Source of the DNA: Bacillus sp. FJAT-26390
GTDB taxonomy: Bacteria; Bacillota; Bacilli; Paenibacillales; Paenibacillaceae
Direction of reading: 5' to 3'
DNA: 64,000 nucleotides
Assembly: GCF_001682865.1 (NCBI RefSeq)
Contig: NZ_MAQX01000037.1
Span: forward strand, 1-64,000
Positions 16,493 through 26,255 of the stretch are shown here, one piece after another. Within the stretch, counting starts at the first letter, position 1. Each line of letters opens with the position of its first letter. The notes beneath the pieces were generated by a model. The model was not told the origin of the DNA and ran no database searches. It saw only the letters and a list, made by a program, of their open reading frames with translations. The position numbers and the translations under genes are program-made.

Positions 16493-19400
16493 TTAGTTCA
16501 CCAGCAAATACAACCGGTGAATAATAGTTGCTGCTTGCGCACGGGTAGAATTAGACAATGGAGCGTATTTGTTGTCGTCCATTCCTTTAATCAAGCCCTC
16601 GTGCTGCATGGCGGATACCGCATCCAAAGCATACGCAGCGATTTCTTTCCGGTCGCTGAAGCCTCCCGATGCCGGATCGGATGTTAACGGCTTGCCTATA
16701 AGGCTGGCTGCTCTATACACCATGACTGCCATTTCCTGGCGGGTGATTCGGTCGTTAATACCGAAGCTTCCATCCGCTTTGCCCTTCACGATGCCAAGCA
16801 TCTGTGCGGAAGCTACTGCGTCATAATACCAAGCTCCTGCAACAACATCCTTCAGGCTGGTGGTCGGATTGTCAGACTGCAGATCGAATGTCCGAATCAG
16901 CATAGCGATAAATTCTGCACGAGTCACTTGACCATTCGGATTAAACTTGCCTTCGCCAATACCGTTAATCGCTTGTCTTGCAGCAAGCGCTTCGATCGCA
17001 TCTTTTGCCCAAGCGACGCTGCCGATATCAGTGAATGCTAATTTGACCGTGGCAATTGCATATTTGCTAAAGTGCTTGGCAGTAAACTCAACATTGCCCG
17101 TTGCCGGATTAAATCTGCCGTTTTTAACGATTTCAAGCTCGCCATTGTCATTAATGTAGTAAACGACAATTTGATTGGCATTTTCTCCGTCTTTTAGTTT
17201 GTACGGCATGGCAACATCAATGCGATGGGTTCCAAAATGACTTTGTTTCTTGCCATCGATAGTCAGATTGAAATCAAATACTTCATTATTTCCAATAATG
17301 CTTTGCACAGAAGCTGGAAGCGTTGCTTTGTCAACCAGCGACACGGAAAGCTCTAGTGCCGCTGCCGCCTTTCCATCTTCATGCACCAGCAATTCAGGCG
17401 CAATGGAGACACTCGCAAAGCCCGTATCGATCGATAAAGTCGTTCCCGACTGAAGCTTCGCAACCGGAACAGAGATCGCGATATCCTTGGTGCCCGCTTC
17501 CGTTTTAACCTCAATACTAATTGTTCGGTTTACGGAATGGTTTCCTGCGGCTAAAATATCTTTTTCATTCAGCACGACATTCGCTTTGCCATTTGCATCT
17601 GTCTTAGGCTCCAGCTTAATGCTGCCTTTCGGGTCAGCAACAGATGGTTCTACAGGCTTCGAAGGTTCACTCGGTCCACTTGGACCTGGCCCCGATGTAC
17701 TTGATGGGCTTACCGTTACTTTTGTTGTAGCTGTAAATTCGCCATCCTTCGTAGTCACGGTAATCGTCGCCGTACCCGGTACTACTGCAGTAACCTCGCC
17801 TGTGCTGCTTACAGTTGCAACAGCCGCGTTGCTCGTGCTCCACTCTACTTCCGGATTCGTTGCATTCACAGGCATGATCGTTGCCGCCAGCGTTGACTTC
17901 TCTCCAGTCGTTAAATCAAGTGATGCTTTGTTTACGGTCACGCCAGTTACACTTACAGCATCAACACGCGGGATGAGCAGCGTGTCCGCCCAGTTAGCAT
18001 GATCGCTGTTCGTGGTATTAGGCAAAGGCGCGCCTGCATCGTTTACATAGAGCGTAAGCTCATATACTCCCGTTACATCCACTTCAATCGGAATCCCTTG
18101 TGCCGGTACTCCATTTACGATTTCCAACGTCGGGCTCTTATAAAGGGATTTGCCATCCCCTAGCACCTCAAACCATACGCTGCTGAGCGAGCCCGGATTG
18201 TTTTTCCCGTCGTCTATACCGACGATTGCTTTAAATTTACTGTATCCACCGCCAATGTTATAGATAATCGTTGAAGTTGCATGCGTACCGATACCTTTAG
18301 CGTAAACCTTCCCATTGATTTTAATAGGTGTGGCAGCGTTGCTGATAGCATGATCCTTCAGCGGCGGATGCCCTGCCCAACCGCTAGTTGCGCTTACCCA
18401 ATCCAAGTCGGATAGATAGGCTGCTTTGCTTGCTGGTACAGGAAGCGTGCCTTTGATTTGATAAACAAACGATGTAAGATCGCTATCGTAATGTTCATCC
18501 TTTATAGCAATCGCTTGTAGCCATGTCGATCTGGTCATGTGGATTGCGCCTGTATAAAGCGTGCTTTCCTTCGTTGGCTTATCGCCGTTTGTTGTATAGT
18601 AGATGGATGCTCCTGCCGTACCGGTTTCAAGTGTAACCTGCAGCGGCTCATCATACTGCCCTGCCGGCTTGCTCGGTGCTGGATTAATGGTCTTAGGCAA
18701 CACGATCTCATAAGCATAGGTCGCGAGGTCGCTATCCGTCCATTGCTCCTTAAACGCAATGGCTTTTACTGTCGTTGTTTTCGTAATTTTGATCGGATTG
18801 ACGTACTTTGTGCTGTTCTTTGTTGGGGTTTTGCCGTCAATCGTGTAATAAATGTCTGCACCTGCCGAAGCCGTGCTTAACGCAATGGATAAAAACTTAT
18901 CATGCAGTCCCGCCTCTACATTCGCAGTCGGTATCGCTACAATCGGTGCGTTAATCGTGTAGTCGTAAGAAGCGATATCGCTGTCCAAGGACGTCTCGCT
19001 GGCTGCAAATGCTTTTAACGTAGCCGATTTTTGAATGATGAATGGACCCGTGTAAAGCTTGGAGTCTCTTGTCGGCGTCGTGCCATCCAACGTATAGTAT
19101 ACTTTCGTATTGGCCGTTGGCGACGTTAATGCGACAGAAATCGTTGTAGCAAATGTGCCGGAAGCCTTGTCGCTGGATGGGACTGCTGCTTTATCCGCTG
19201 TCCCCGTTGCGACTGCCTCTGCCTCAGCGCTGGAGCCTACCGCAACCGATGTCGTAATGTAGCTTACTTTCACGCCATTTACGGTTTTATAAAGTGCCGG
19301 CTTATCTGTTCCGTTAAGCTTGATCGTTGGGAAATTTCCGTAAAAACGCGCTTCCCACGTAATCGGCTGTGTGCCGGTTTTATTTTCGAATACGGTCTTG

Positions 19401-22400
19401 GTATTGCCGGTATGGGCAACGCTTGTTTCATTATCGCCGAGGCTCAAATAATCAACCTTCACATCAGGCACTTCGCTTGAAAGCCTTGGCGCCGTAATAA
19501 TCTTATGCTTAGGCGCGTTAGGCTCGATGCCCATCAGTCCTTCAACCACATTGCCGATAATGGTGTACGAAATTTCCGGATATTCGCCGTTTGTCAACGT
19601 ACCGGCATTAAACTGCTCATGTTTGTTCGGTCTTGTTTCCATGAGGAATTTAAGCCATTTCCAGCCTTCGTTCACACGGTTATACGGATAGAACGTATCA
19701 GGCAAGTAAGAATATGCCTCGATGTTCGATGGAGAGTTAGGTTTGTCTAGTCTCGCTTTCGTCGTCGGGCTGTCATAGAGCAAACCATTGCCGATTTGGC
19801 CCGAAATATAGTCCAGATAGTTGCTGTTTCTTTGGCCTGGCTCGGTGATGAGCTTCATTGGCATGAACCAGCTGTTCTCTTTGCCGAAATTGGTATATTT
19901 CGTAACTCCGTTAATATTCAAAGCTCTGGCATAATTGCCCTCTGTGTCGCCCTCGTAAACGCTCCACTCGTTGTTGAAATATGCTTTTAGCTGCTTTGCT
20001 TTCTCAAAGTACTGCTCAGCTTCAACGCTCTGGCCTTTCGCCTCGAGCATATTGGCATAAGCAAGGAATGCTTGATACTGCGAGCCGATCGCGTCGCCAG
20101 CCTCGATAATGGTCTCGCCGCTTCTTTCATTGTAGCTTACTGCGCCTGAGAAAATACCGCTGCCCGTGCCCTCTGCGACACCATTGCCATTCGTATCATG
20201 CAGGGTGATGAAATCAGTTACGACTTTGGTGTAGAAATTCCACATATCCGGATCATTGATATAAGCTTCATCTCCTGACCAAAGATACTGCTTATACGCC
20301 TTCTCGACTAGTTCAAACTGTGCCGGCACCTCGCGGACAAAGTTGGTGTCATTCTTCCAATCGATTGTATAGTTGGAAGCGTCAAAGTTATAAGCCCACA
20401 GGGTGTACCACTTTCTAGCTTCCGTCATCCCTTTGGCGAAGGTTTGGAACATGCTGAAGTTTTCATCGTGAAGTCTGAGTATGCTTGCCCCTGGCGCCTG
20501 ATGGACGAAGTCTCTGCTATAAAACGCAGTACGATGCTTATATCCCGCCCAATAGGATGGGATATAGTTGACAAATGGACCTGTTTGTCCAGGTTTGCTT
20601 ACGTTAACCGGTCCAGATTTGCCCGTTTGGACAAAAGAAAGCGCCTGGCCGATTGCCCATTGGAAATTTTCTTGCAGCAAGGCGTTTGAGGATTTAAGCC
20701 TTACTTGCGGTCCCGTAACCGTAACAGTCGTCGCCGCTTTAAATCCGCCATCCTTCGTTGTCGCCGTAATCGTCGCTGTGCCAAGCGCTACTGCAGTTAC
20801 CTCGCCTGTGCTGCTTACTGTCGCAATGGCCGAATTGCTCGTACTCCACTCTACGGACTTATTTGTCGCATCCGCCGGTGCAACTGTAGCTGTAAGCGTT
20901 GCTTTCTCTCCATTGACCAGGCTTAATGACGACTCGCTTAATGTCACTCCCGTTACCGCTTGCAGAACCGTAACGGTCGAAGATGCCGTAACACCGCCAT
21001 CTACTGAAGTCACCGTTATCGTCGCCGTGCCCGGCGATACAGCGGTAACTTTTCCTGTTCCATCTACTGTCGCAATTAATGGATCGCTTGAATTCCATGT
21101 TACCTTCTGATTAACCGCATCTGAAGGAGATACGGTTGATGTAAGCTGCTCTGTACCGTAGACAGACAATGCCACTGTCGATTTGTTAAGGGCAACGCCT
21201 GCAACGGCACCCCTCGGTACAATTTTGGCGTCAGCCCAATCACCGTGATCGCTGTTCGCAGGATTTCTTGTTGGCGTTCCTGCATCATTCAGAACAAGTG
21301 TAAGTTCATTTACGCCTACGATATCCACTTCGATTGGAATGCCTGCTGCTGGTCCGTTCACCGTGTTGAATAACGGGCTCTTATAAATCGTGAAGCCGTC
21401 CCCCAACACTTCAAACCAAAGGGTAGTAGCCGTGCCCTTCTTGTTCTGGACGTCGTCTATGCCGATTACAGCTTTAAATGTACCGTATCCCCCCCCAATA
21501 TTATATTTAATAATAGAAGTAGCGTTAGCTCCGATCCCTTTCGCATAAGTCTTGCCGTTAATCATAATCGGCGTATTCGCATCTCTAATGGCACGATCCT
21601 TTAGCGGCGGATGCCCCGACCAACCAGTAGTTGCGCTAATCCAGTCCAAATCGGATACGTAAACCGTTGCGCTTGCCGGATCAGCAAGCGGACCGTTGAC
21701 GATCCTGTAGGAATAGGATGCCACACCGCTGTTCGTGTGCCAGTCTTTCATCGCAATAGCCTTTATCGTAGTCGATTGAGTAATATTAATCGGGTCGCCT
21801 GTATAAAGGGTACTGTTAATCGTTGGCGTGTCTCCGTTTGTTGTATAGTAGACGGAAGCGCCTACGGTTTCTGTTGCAAGCGTTACTTGGAACGCCTTAT
21901 CGTAGCGCCCCATCGCTTTGCTCGCTGTCGGCGTGCTGGCAACGGGCAAGACTATTGCATAGTCTAAGACAACCAAGTCACTGTCTGCCCAATCATTTTT
22001 ATAGGCAATTGCTTTTACTGTCGTTGTTTTCTCAATTGCGATTGGATTGACATATTTCGTGCTGCTTTTTGTTGGCATTTTGCCGTCAGTGGTGTAATAA
22101 ATATCTGCACCTGCCGTAGCGGTGCTTAGCGTAACCGAAAAAGGCGCGCTGTACGTTGCTGCCTCTTTCGACGATACTGGTTTCTCCACAGCCGAAGCGG
22201 TAATCGTATAATCATAAGAAACAACATCGCTATCCAAAAATGTTTCACTTGCAGTAAACAGCTTTAACTTAGCCGTTTTTTGAATGATGAATGGGCCTGT
22301 ATAAAGGTTTGATTCTCTTGTTGGCGTTGTTCCGTCCAATGTGTAATAGATTTTTGCATTGGCAGTCGGCGCCGCTAATGTTGTAGCAATTGTTGTAGCA

Positions 22401-24124
22401 TAGGTGCCTGATGCTCGATCGCTGGAAGGGACTTCTGCCTTTTCTGCTGTTCCTGCTGTGCTTGCTTCTGCTTGTACAGTAGCGCCTGCGTCAACTGAAG
22501 TTGTAATGTAGCTTACTTTCACGCCATTAACGGTTTTATGAAGAGCGGGTATGTCGGTTCCGTTAAGGGTAATCGTTGGGTAATTACCGTAAAAACGTGC
22601 TTCCCACGTAAGCGGCTCCGTGCCTTTTTTGTTTGCAAGCTCTGTTTTGGTGTTGCCCGTATGAGCAACGCTGAGTTCATTCGCTCCGATTTTCAGGAAA
22701 TCAACCTTTACATCGGGAACCTCGCTTGCAAGCCTTGGCGCAGTTACAACTGCATGCTTAGGCGCGTTAGGCTCAATGCCCATAAGCCCTTCAATGATGT
22801 TGCTGATGATGGTATATGAAATTTCCGGATATTCACCGTTCGTCAGTGTACCGGCGTTAAATTGCTCATGTTTGTTTGGTCTTGTTTCCATGAGGAATTT
22901 AAGCCATTTCCAGCCTTCATCCACACGGTTATACGGATAGAATGTATCTGGTAAGTATGAATACGCCTCGATGTTCGAAGGAGAATTCGGTCTGTCTAAC
23001 CTCGCTTTCGCGGTTGGGCTGTCATAGAGCAAGCCATTGCCAATTTGGCCCGAAATGTAATCCAGGTAGTTGCTGTTTCTTTGACCTGGCTCGGTGATGA
23101 GCTTCATTGGCATAAACCAGCTGTTCTCTTTGCCGAAGCCGGAATATTTCGTATGACCGTCAATTCCGAGCGCTCTGGCATAAATGCCTGCTTTGTCGTC
23201 GTCCTTGATGCTCCACTCGTTGTTGAAATAATCTTTCAACTGCTGTGCTTTGGCAAAGTAATTTGCTGCTTCAGCGCTGTTGCCTTTCGCCTCCAGCATA
23301 TTGGCATACGCAAGAAATGCTTGATACTGCGATCCAATCGCATCGCCGGCTTCAATGATCTTCTCGTCGCTTCTTTCATTGTAGCTTACTGCGCCTGAGT
23401 AAATGCCGCCGCCCGTTCCCTCTGCTACACCATTGCCGTTCGTATCATGCAGCGTTATGAAATCAGTTACGCTTTTTGTGTAGAATTCCCATAAGTACGG
23501 ATCATTGATATAGTCTTCGTTTCCTGTCCAAAGGTATTGCTTATACGCCTTCTCGACTAGTTCAAACTGTGCCGGCACCTCACGGACAAAGTTGGTGTCG
23601 CTCCTCCAGTCGATCGTGTAATTTGAAGCGTCAAAGTTATACGCCCAGAGGGTGTACCATTTTCTAGCCTCCGTCATTCCTTTGGCAAAGGTTTGAAACA
23701 TACTGAAGTTCTCATTGTGAAGCCCAAGTATGCTCGCCCCTGGCGCTTGATGGACAAAGTCTCTACTGTAAAAAGCAGTACGATGCTTATATCCCGCCCA
23801 ATAAGATGGGATATATGAAACAAATGGGCCTGTTTCTCCAGGCTTGCTTACGTTAACCGGTCCTGACTTGCCCGTCTGGACAAACTCAAGCGCCTGGCCG
23901 GTTGCCCATTTAAAGTTATCCTCTAACAGCGTATTAGATGATTCCAATGTGACTAGCCCATCATAAACGGACTCATAAACGGAAGTGGTAACGGTTTCAG
24001 AACCTGGCTCGTCAGATTGGGCATGAACGGTTGCTGCTGGCCAAACGGCTGCTGGAAAAAGCGTTGTCGTCAACATGAAAAACAACAAACCCATACTTAC
24101 AATCCTTTTTCTCGATCTTGACAA
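16493..24124 (-). CDS. Giant SLH-anchored exoprotein with tandemly duplicated glycosidase/CHB_HEX/NPCBM module
   Basis: A 2543-residue exported protein with a signal peptide of about 35 residues ending near TVHAQ. Copy 1 (about 58-970): an (alpha/alpha)6 six-hairpin-glycosidase-like domain (WAGYKHRTAFYSRDFVHQAPG, GDAIGSQYQAFLAYANML), three chitobiase/hexosaminidase C-terminal-type repeats (YYTLDGTTPTRESNLYTG, YYTTDGKMPTKSSTKYVNP, YYTTNGDTPTINSTLYTG) and an NPCBM carbohydrate-binding domain (VSDLDWISATTGWSGHPP). Two Big_2 Ig-like domains follow. Copy 2 (about 1140-2050) repeats the same order with one Big_2. Then come a Ser/Pro/Gly linker, a beta-rich spacer and three SLH repeats (about 2350-2543) for cell-wall attachment. 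The TTG start has AAAGGAGGG upstream. The substrate is unknown; polysaccharide binding or cleavage is inferred. Confidence 0.9.
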   Translation of the reverse strand: MSRSRKRIVSMGLLFFMLTTTLFPAAVWPAATVHAQSDEPGSETVTTSVYESVYDGLVTLESSNTLLEDNFKWATGQALEFVQTGKSGPVNVSKPGETGPFVSYIPSYWAGYKHRTAFYSRDFVHQAPGASILGLHNENFSMFQTFAKGMTEARKWYTLWAYNFDASNYTIDWRSDTNFVREVPAQFELVEKAYKQYLWTGNEDYINDPYLWEFYTKSVTDFITLHDTNGNGVAEGTGGGIYSGAVSYNERSDEKIIEAGDAIGSQYQAFLAYANMLEAKGNSAEAANYFAKAQQLKDYFNNEWSIKDDDKAGIYARALGIDGHTKYSGFGKENSWFMPMKLITEPGQRNSNYLDYISGQIGNGLLYDSPTAKARLDRPNSPSNIEAYSYLPDTFYPYNRVDEGWKWLKFLMETRPNKHEQFNAGTLTNGEYPEISYTIISNIIEGLMGIEPNAPKHAVVTAPRLASEVPDVKVDFLKIGANELSVAHTGNTKTELANKKGTEPLTWEARFYGNYPTITLNGTDIPALHKTVNGVKVSYITTSVDAGATVQAEASTAGTAEKAEVPSSDRASGTYATTIATTLAAPTANAKIYYTLDGTTPTRESNLYTGPFIIQKTAKLKLFTASETFLDSDVVSYDYTITASAVEKPVSSKEAATYSAPFSVTLSTATAGADIYYTTDGKMPTKSSTKYVNPIAIEKTTTVKAIAYKNDWADSDLVVLDYAIVLPVASTPTASKAMGRYDKAFQVTLATETVGASVYYTTNGDTPTINSTLYTGDPINITQSTTIKAIAMKDWHTNSGVASYSYRIVNGPLADPASATVYVSDLDWISATTGWSGHPPLKDRAIRDANTPIMINGKTYAKGIGANATSIIKYNIGGGYGTFKAVIGIDDVQNKKGTATTLWFEVLGDGFTIYKSPLFNTVNGPAAGIPIEVDIVGVNELTLVLNDAGTPTRNPANSDHGDWADAKIVPRGAVAGVALNKSTVALSVYGTEQLTSTVSPSDAVNQKVTWNSSDPLIATVDGTGKVTAVSPGTATITVTSVDGGVTASSTVTVLQAVTGVTLSESSLSLVNGEKATLTATVAPADATNKSVEWSTSNSAIATVSSTGEVTAVALGTATITATTKDGGFKAATTVTVTGPQVRLKSSNALLQENFQWAIGQALSFVQTGKSGPVNVSKPGQTGPFVNYIPSYWAGYKHRTAFYSRDFVHQAPGASILRLHDENFSMFQTFAKGMTEARKWYTLWAYNFDASNYTIDWKNDTNFVREVPAQFELVEKAYKQYLWSGDEAYINDPDMWNFYTKVVTDFITLHDTNGNGVAEGTGSGIFSGAVSYNERSGETIIEAGDAIGSQYQAFLAYANMLEAKGQSVEAEQYFEKAKQLKAYFNNEWSVYEGDTEGNYARALNINGVTKYTNFGKENSWFMPMKLITEPGQRNSNYLDYISGQIGNGLLYDSPTTKARLDKPNSPSNIEAYSYLPDTFYPYNRVNEGWKWLKFLMETRPNKHEQFNAGTLTNGEYPEISYTIIGNVVEGLMGIEPNAPKHKIITAPRLSSEVPDVKVDYLSLGDNETSVAHTGNTKTVFENKTGTQPITWEARFYGNFPTIKLNGTDKPALYKTVNGVKVSYITTSVAVGSSAEAEAVATGTADKAAVPSSDKASGTFATTISVALTSPTANTKVYYTLDGTTPTRDSKLYTGPFIIQKSATLKAFAASETSLDSDIASYDYTINAPIVAIPTANVEAGLHDKFLSIALSTASAGADIYYTIDGKTPTKNSTKYVNPIKITKTTTVKAIAFKEQWTDSDLATYAYEIVLPKTINPAPSKPAGQYDEPLQVTLETGTAGASIYYTTNGDKPTKESTLYTGAIHMTRSTWLQAIAIKDEHYDSDLTSFVYQIKGTLPVPASKAAYLSDLDWVSATSGWAGHPPLKDHAISNAATPIKINGKVYAKGIGTHATSTIIYNIGGGYSKFKAIVGIDDGKNNPGSLSSVWFEVLGDGKSLYKSPTLEIVNGVPAQGIPIEVDVTGVYELTLYVNDAGAPLPNTTNSDHANWADTLLIPRVDAVSVTGVTVNKASLDLTTGEKSTLAATIMPVNATNPEVEWSTSNAAVATVSSTGEVTAVVPGTATITVTTKDGEFTATTKVTVSPSSTSGPGPSGPSEPSKPVEPSVADPKGSIKLEPKTDANGKANVVLNEKDILAAGNHSVNRTISIEVKTEAGTKDIAISVPVAKLQSGTTLSIDTGFASVSIAPELLVHEDGKAAAALELSVSLVDKATLPASVQSIIGNNEVFDFNLTIDGKKQSHFGTHRIDVAMPYKLKDGENANQIVVYYINDNGELEIVKNGRFNPATGNVEFTAKHFSKYAIATVKLAFTDIGSVAWAKDAIEALAARQAINGIGEGKFNPNGQVTRAEFIAMLIRTFDLQSDNPTTSLKDVVAGAWYYDAVASAQMLGIVKGKADGSFGINDRITRQEMAVMVYRAASLIGKPLTSDPASGGFSDRKEIAAYALDAVSAMQHEGLIKGMDDNKYAPLSNSTRAQAATIIHRLYLLVN
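17950..20705 (-). repeat. Copy 2 of a ~3.25-kb intragenic tandem repeat
   Basis: Encodes glycosidase-like, three CHB_HEX-type repeats and NPCBM. It matches the segment 21200-23955 domain for domain at an offset of about 3250 bp, with scattered nucleotide differences, many of them synonymous. Confidence 0.85.
21200..23955 (-). repeat. Copy 1 of a ~3.25-kb intragenic tandem repeat
   Basis: It is the 5' copy of the duplicated block, with long near-identical stretches to 17950-20705 (for example around KENSWFMPMKLITEPGQRNS and SNIEAYSYLPDTFYPYNRV). It is separated from copy 2 by two Big_2 domains. Confidence 0.85.
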
Positions 24125-24174
24125 ATTGAACCCTCCTTTTGTTTTTTTCAGAGTACAGACGTATCTCTATAAAA

Positions 24175-24207
24175 ATCATACTTGCTTTGAAAGCGTTTCG
24201 AAACGCT
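24175..24207 (-). promoter_or_regulatory. SLH gene promoter region with perfect palindrome and cre-like site
   Basis: AGCGTTTCGAAACGCT (24192-24207) is a perfect 16-bp palindrome with a central CG, as in LacI-family operators. It overlaps TGAAAGCGTTTCGA (24188-24201), which resembles the CcpA cre consensus. A minus-strand -10 TATGAT lies at 24175-24180, so a bound repressor would cover the -35 area. Confidence 0.5.
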
Positions 24208-24330
24208 ACTAAACTACGATGTAAGCGCTCTTTTCTACGCTGGAAAAATACTTCCACCATGATTCTCCTAATAACTAGGAGAGTCATAGCGGAGGATTCA
24301 TAGGCTTCGTGTATGATCCGTCTCTATGCC

Positions 24331-24364
24331 AAAAAAACCCAGACCTCCTTCGGTCTGGGTTTTG
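24331..24364 (-). terminator. Terminator after the metallophosphoesterase gene
   Basis: ACCCAGACC-TCCTTC-GGTCTGGGT, with a run of seven T on the minus strand, 24 nt after the stop at 24388. Confidence 0.85.
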
Positions 24365-24387
24365 ACACAAGCGTATATTCAACTGTT

Positions 24388-25248
24388 CTATTCATTTGCT
24401 CTCTTCAATTCAACCAACACAACCTCCGGCCGATTAAACAGCCGCTGCGGAATAATGCTGTTGCCCAGCCCGCGGCTAACGATCATCGTGGAGCCGCCCT
24501 CCGTATATTTGCCTCCGTCGTATTTTGGCAAGAAGCCTTGCCCTGGAGCAACCAGCCCTCCGAGGAATGGCAGCCGAACCTGTCCGCCATGCGCATGGCC
24601 GGAGAACGTTACATCGATTTGGTTTTGCGCATAGACAGAGAACAGCTCCGGCCGATGCGAAAGTAGAATCGTATAAACGTCCTTTGATCGGTCGCCGCCT
24701 TTAAAGGCGGCGCCAAGATGCGCGTTCATCTTGTCGACGTCGCCATCCGCCTCGTGATTAAAGGTCGGATCATCTACGCCGGCAATCCGAATCTCGCCTT
24801 CGCCGAGCTTAACGAGCTCGCTTTCATTGCGCATGACATGAACGCCCAGCTCCCTAAGCCCCTTCGCTAAGGAAGGAAATCTCGATCCCCATTCATGATT
24901 GCCCGTTACGTAATAGACGGGAGCAATCTCGGTCATTTTGCGCATCAGCATCAGGCTGATTGCCTCATTGTACCGTCTGCTGTCAACTAGGTCGCCTGTC
25001 ATTACAATAAGATCGGGCTTAAGCTTTTTTACCTTGCGGGTAATCGTGCTCTGATCCTTGCCAAACGATTTGCTATGCAGATCCGTCAGGTGGACGATGC
25101 GATAGGACTCAAAGCCTTCAGGCAGCTTAGCCGAGCTGAGCTGGTACTTCGTGATACCGATGGCATTGTTCTCAAAGTAAAGAAATACGATGATAGCTAT
25201 AATGGCCAAAGGAATGATCGTGAACAACCGTTTTTTCGTCATTCGCAT
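24388..25248 (-). CDS. Membrane-anchored metallophosphoesterase (YkuE-like)
   Basis: A 286-residue calcineurin-like phosphoesterase. An N-terminal helix (residues about 7-23, IIPLAIIAIIVFLYF) anchors it with the catalytic domain outside. All di-metal motifs are present: HLTDLHSKSFG, TGDLVDSRR, GNHEWGSR, LSHRP and SGHAHGGQVRLP. Relatives hydrolyse phosphodiesters or lipid-linked substrates such as UDP-diacylglucosamine-type molecules; the substrate here is unknown. It is the last of three close same-strand genes (27788-24388; 14-nt and 21-nt gaps), probably one transcript. Confidence 0.9.
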   Translation of the reverse strand: MRMTKKRLFTIIPLAIIAIIVFLYFENNAIGITKYQLSSAKLPEGFESYRIVHLTDLHSKSFGKDQSTITRKVKKLKPDLIVMTGDLVDSRRYNEAISLMLMRKMTEIAPVYYVTGNHEWGSRFPSLAKGLRELGVHVMRNESELVKLGEGEIRIAGVDDPTFNHEADGDVDKMNAHLGAAFKGGDRSKDVYTILLSHRPELFSVYAQNQIDVTFSGHAHGGQVRLPFLGGLVAPGQGFLPKYDGGKYTEGGSTMIVSRGLGNSIIPQRLFNRPEVVLVELKRANE

Positions 25249-25262
25249 AACAGCAAATCTCC

Positions 25263-26234
25263 TTACCCTTCATTAAGATAATAAGGCTTTTCTAATTCTT
25301 CCAATAAACGAATAGCGGCGTTAATGACTGCCTCCGGCTTATGGATTGGAATGGAATGCCAGCTATCCTCGACTATAACCTGCTTCGTATATCGGGTCAA
25401 ATGAACAAGCTTTCCCTGATCCCGCAGCCATTCCTCATTCTGTTTGCCCGCGCTTAATACGATAACCGGCAAGTCCTGCCGCAGCGGCTTGGCAGCCTTT
25501 AACTCAAGGCTGCTTTCCGCCGTGCTGAGCAGCTCGGCATACGCCGCCCTATAGGCGCCTGCCCGATAGCCTAATGCACGAACCGGCGCCAGCCACTGCT
25601 CCGGCAGCCTTTTGCTCCCGATATGCTGCTTCATTAGCCTTGGAATGCCAAGCGGGGCAAGCAGATAACCTAACTTATACCGTTTGCGGCTGCTTTGCAG
25701 CTCTTTTTGCCGCTGAACTGATGTCTGATTAGGCACGAACCTGCTCTCATGAGTGGCATCAACCAGCACGAGTCCGCATACCTCATCCGGAAAACGTGAG
25801 GCAAACAGCCTCATGATCATGCCTCCATAGGAATGGCCAATAAGCAAATACGGCGGCGCGGCGCCAAGCGTCCTAAGCAAGGATCTCAGATCATCGACAT
25901 AAGCGTTGCAGGTTGGAGCATCCACCCGACCCATGCTCCAGCCAAAGCCTGCCCGGTCGTATGCGATGACGCTCGATCTTTTGGCAAGCTCAGGCATAAC
26001 AAGCGCCCAGTCCAATGAGCACCCGCCCATTCCCGCTTCCAAAATAATCGTTGGAGAACCATGTCCCTCAACGGTTACGTGCAGCTTCCGCGTGCCGATG
26101 TCAGCCAGCCAGCCTGCCGGACTATGCTTCTTCATCTGATACGCAGCAACCAGACAATGGACAAGCGAAAGCGGGAAGCCGATTAGCGAAAGAATCAAAC
26201 GAATGCTGCGCTCCAATCGTGATATTTGCGGCAT
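25263..26234 (-). CDS. Alpha/beta hydrolase
   Basis: A 323-residue hydrolase with an N-terminal hydrophobic segment (about 11-31). The nucleophile elbow is GHSYGG (Ser135) and the oxyanion region is EAGMGGCSLDW. YDRAGFGWS is typical of the fold, and a C-terminal VEDSWHSIPIHKP supplies the catalytic His. The substrate is unknown. It is cotranscribed with the metallophosphoesterase and the DUF4153/DUF4173 membrane gene. Confidence 0.88.
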   Translation of the reverse strand: MPQISRLERSIRLILSLIGFPLSLVHCLVAAYQMKKHSPAGWLADIGTRKLHVTVEGHGSPTIILEAGMGGCSLDWALVMPELAKRSSVIAYDRAGFGWSMGRVDAPTCNAYVDDLRSLLRTLGAAPPYLLIGHSYGGMIMRLFASRFPDEVCGLVLVDATHESRFVPNQTSVQRQKELQSSRKRYKLGYLLAPLGIPRLMKQHIGSKRLPEQWLAPVRALGYRAGAYRAAYAELLSTAESSLELKAAKPLRQDLPVIVLSAGKQNEEWLRDQGKLVHLTRYTKQVIVEDSWHSIPIHKPEAVINAAIRLLEELEKPYYLNEG

Positions 26235-26255
26235 AAGGCTATCCTCTCCCTGCTC

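Noticed and set aside
17487..18002. 171-residue plus-strand ORF with hydrophobic Val/Thr runs
   Set aside because: Antisense of the Big_2/linker region; the hydrophobic look comes from reading repetitive Thr/Val/Ala codons backwards.
16493..24124. Assembly artefact as explanation of the internal duplication
   Set aside because: The copies differ at many positions, often synonymously, and have different numbers of Big_2 domains.
24012..24287. 91-residue minus-strand ORF at the SLH gene start
   Set aside because: Overlaps the signal-peptide region out of frame and would cover the palindrome and promoter.
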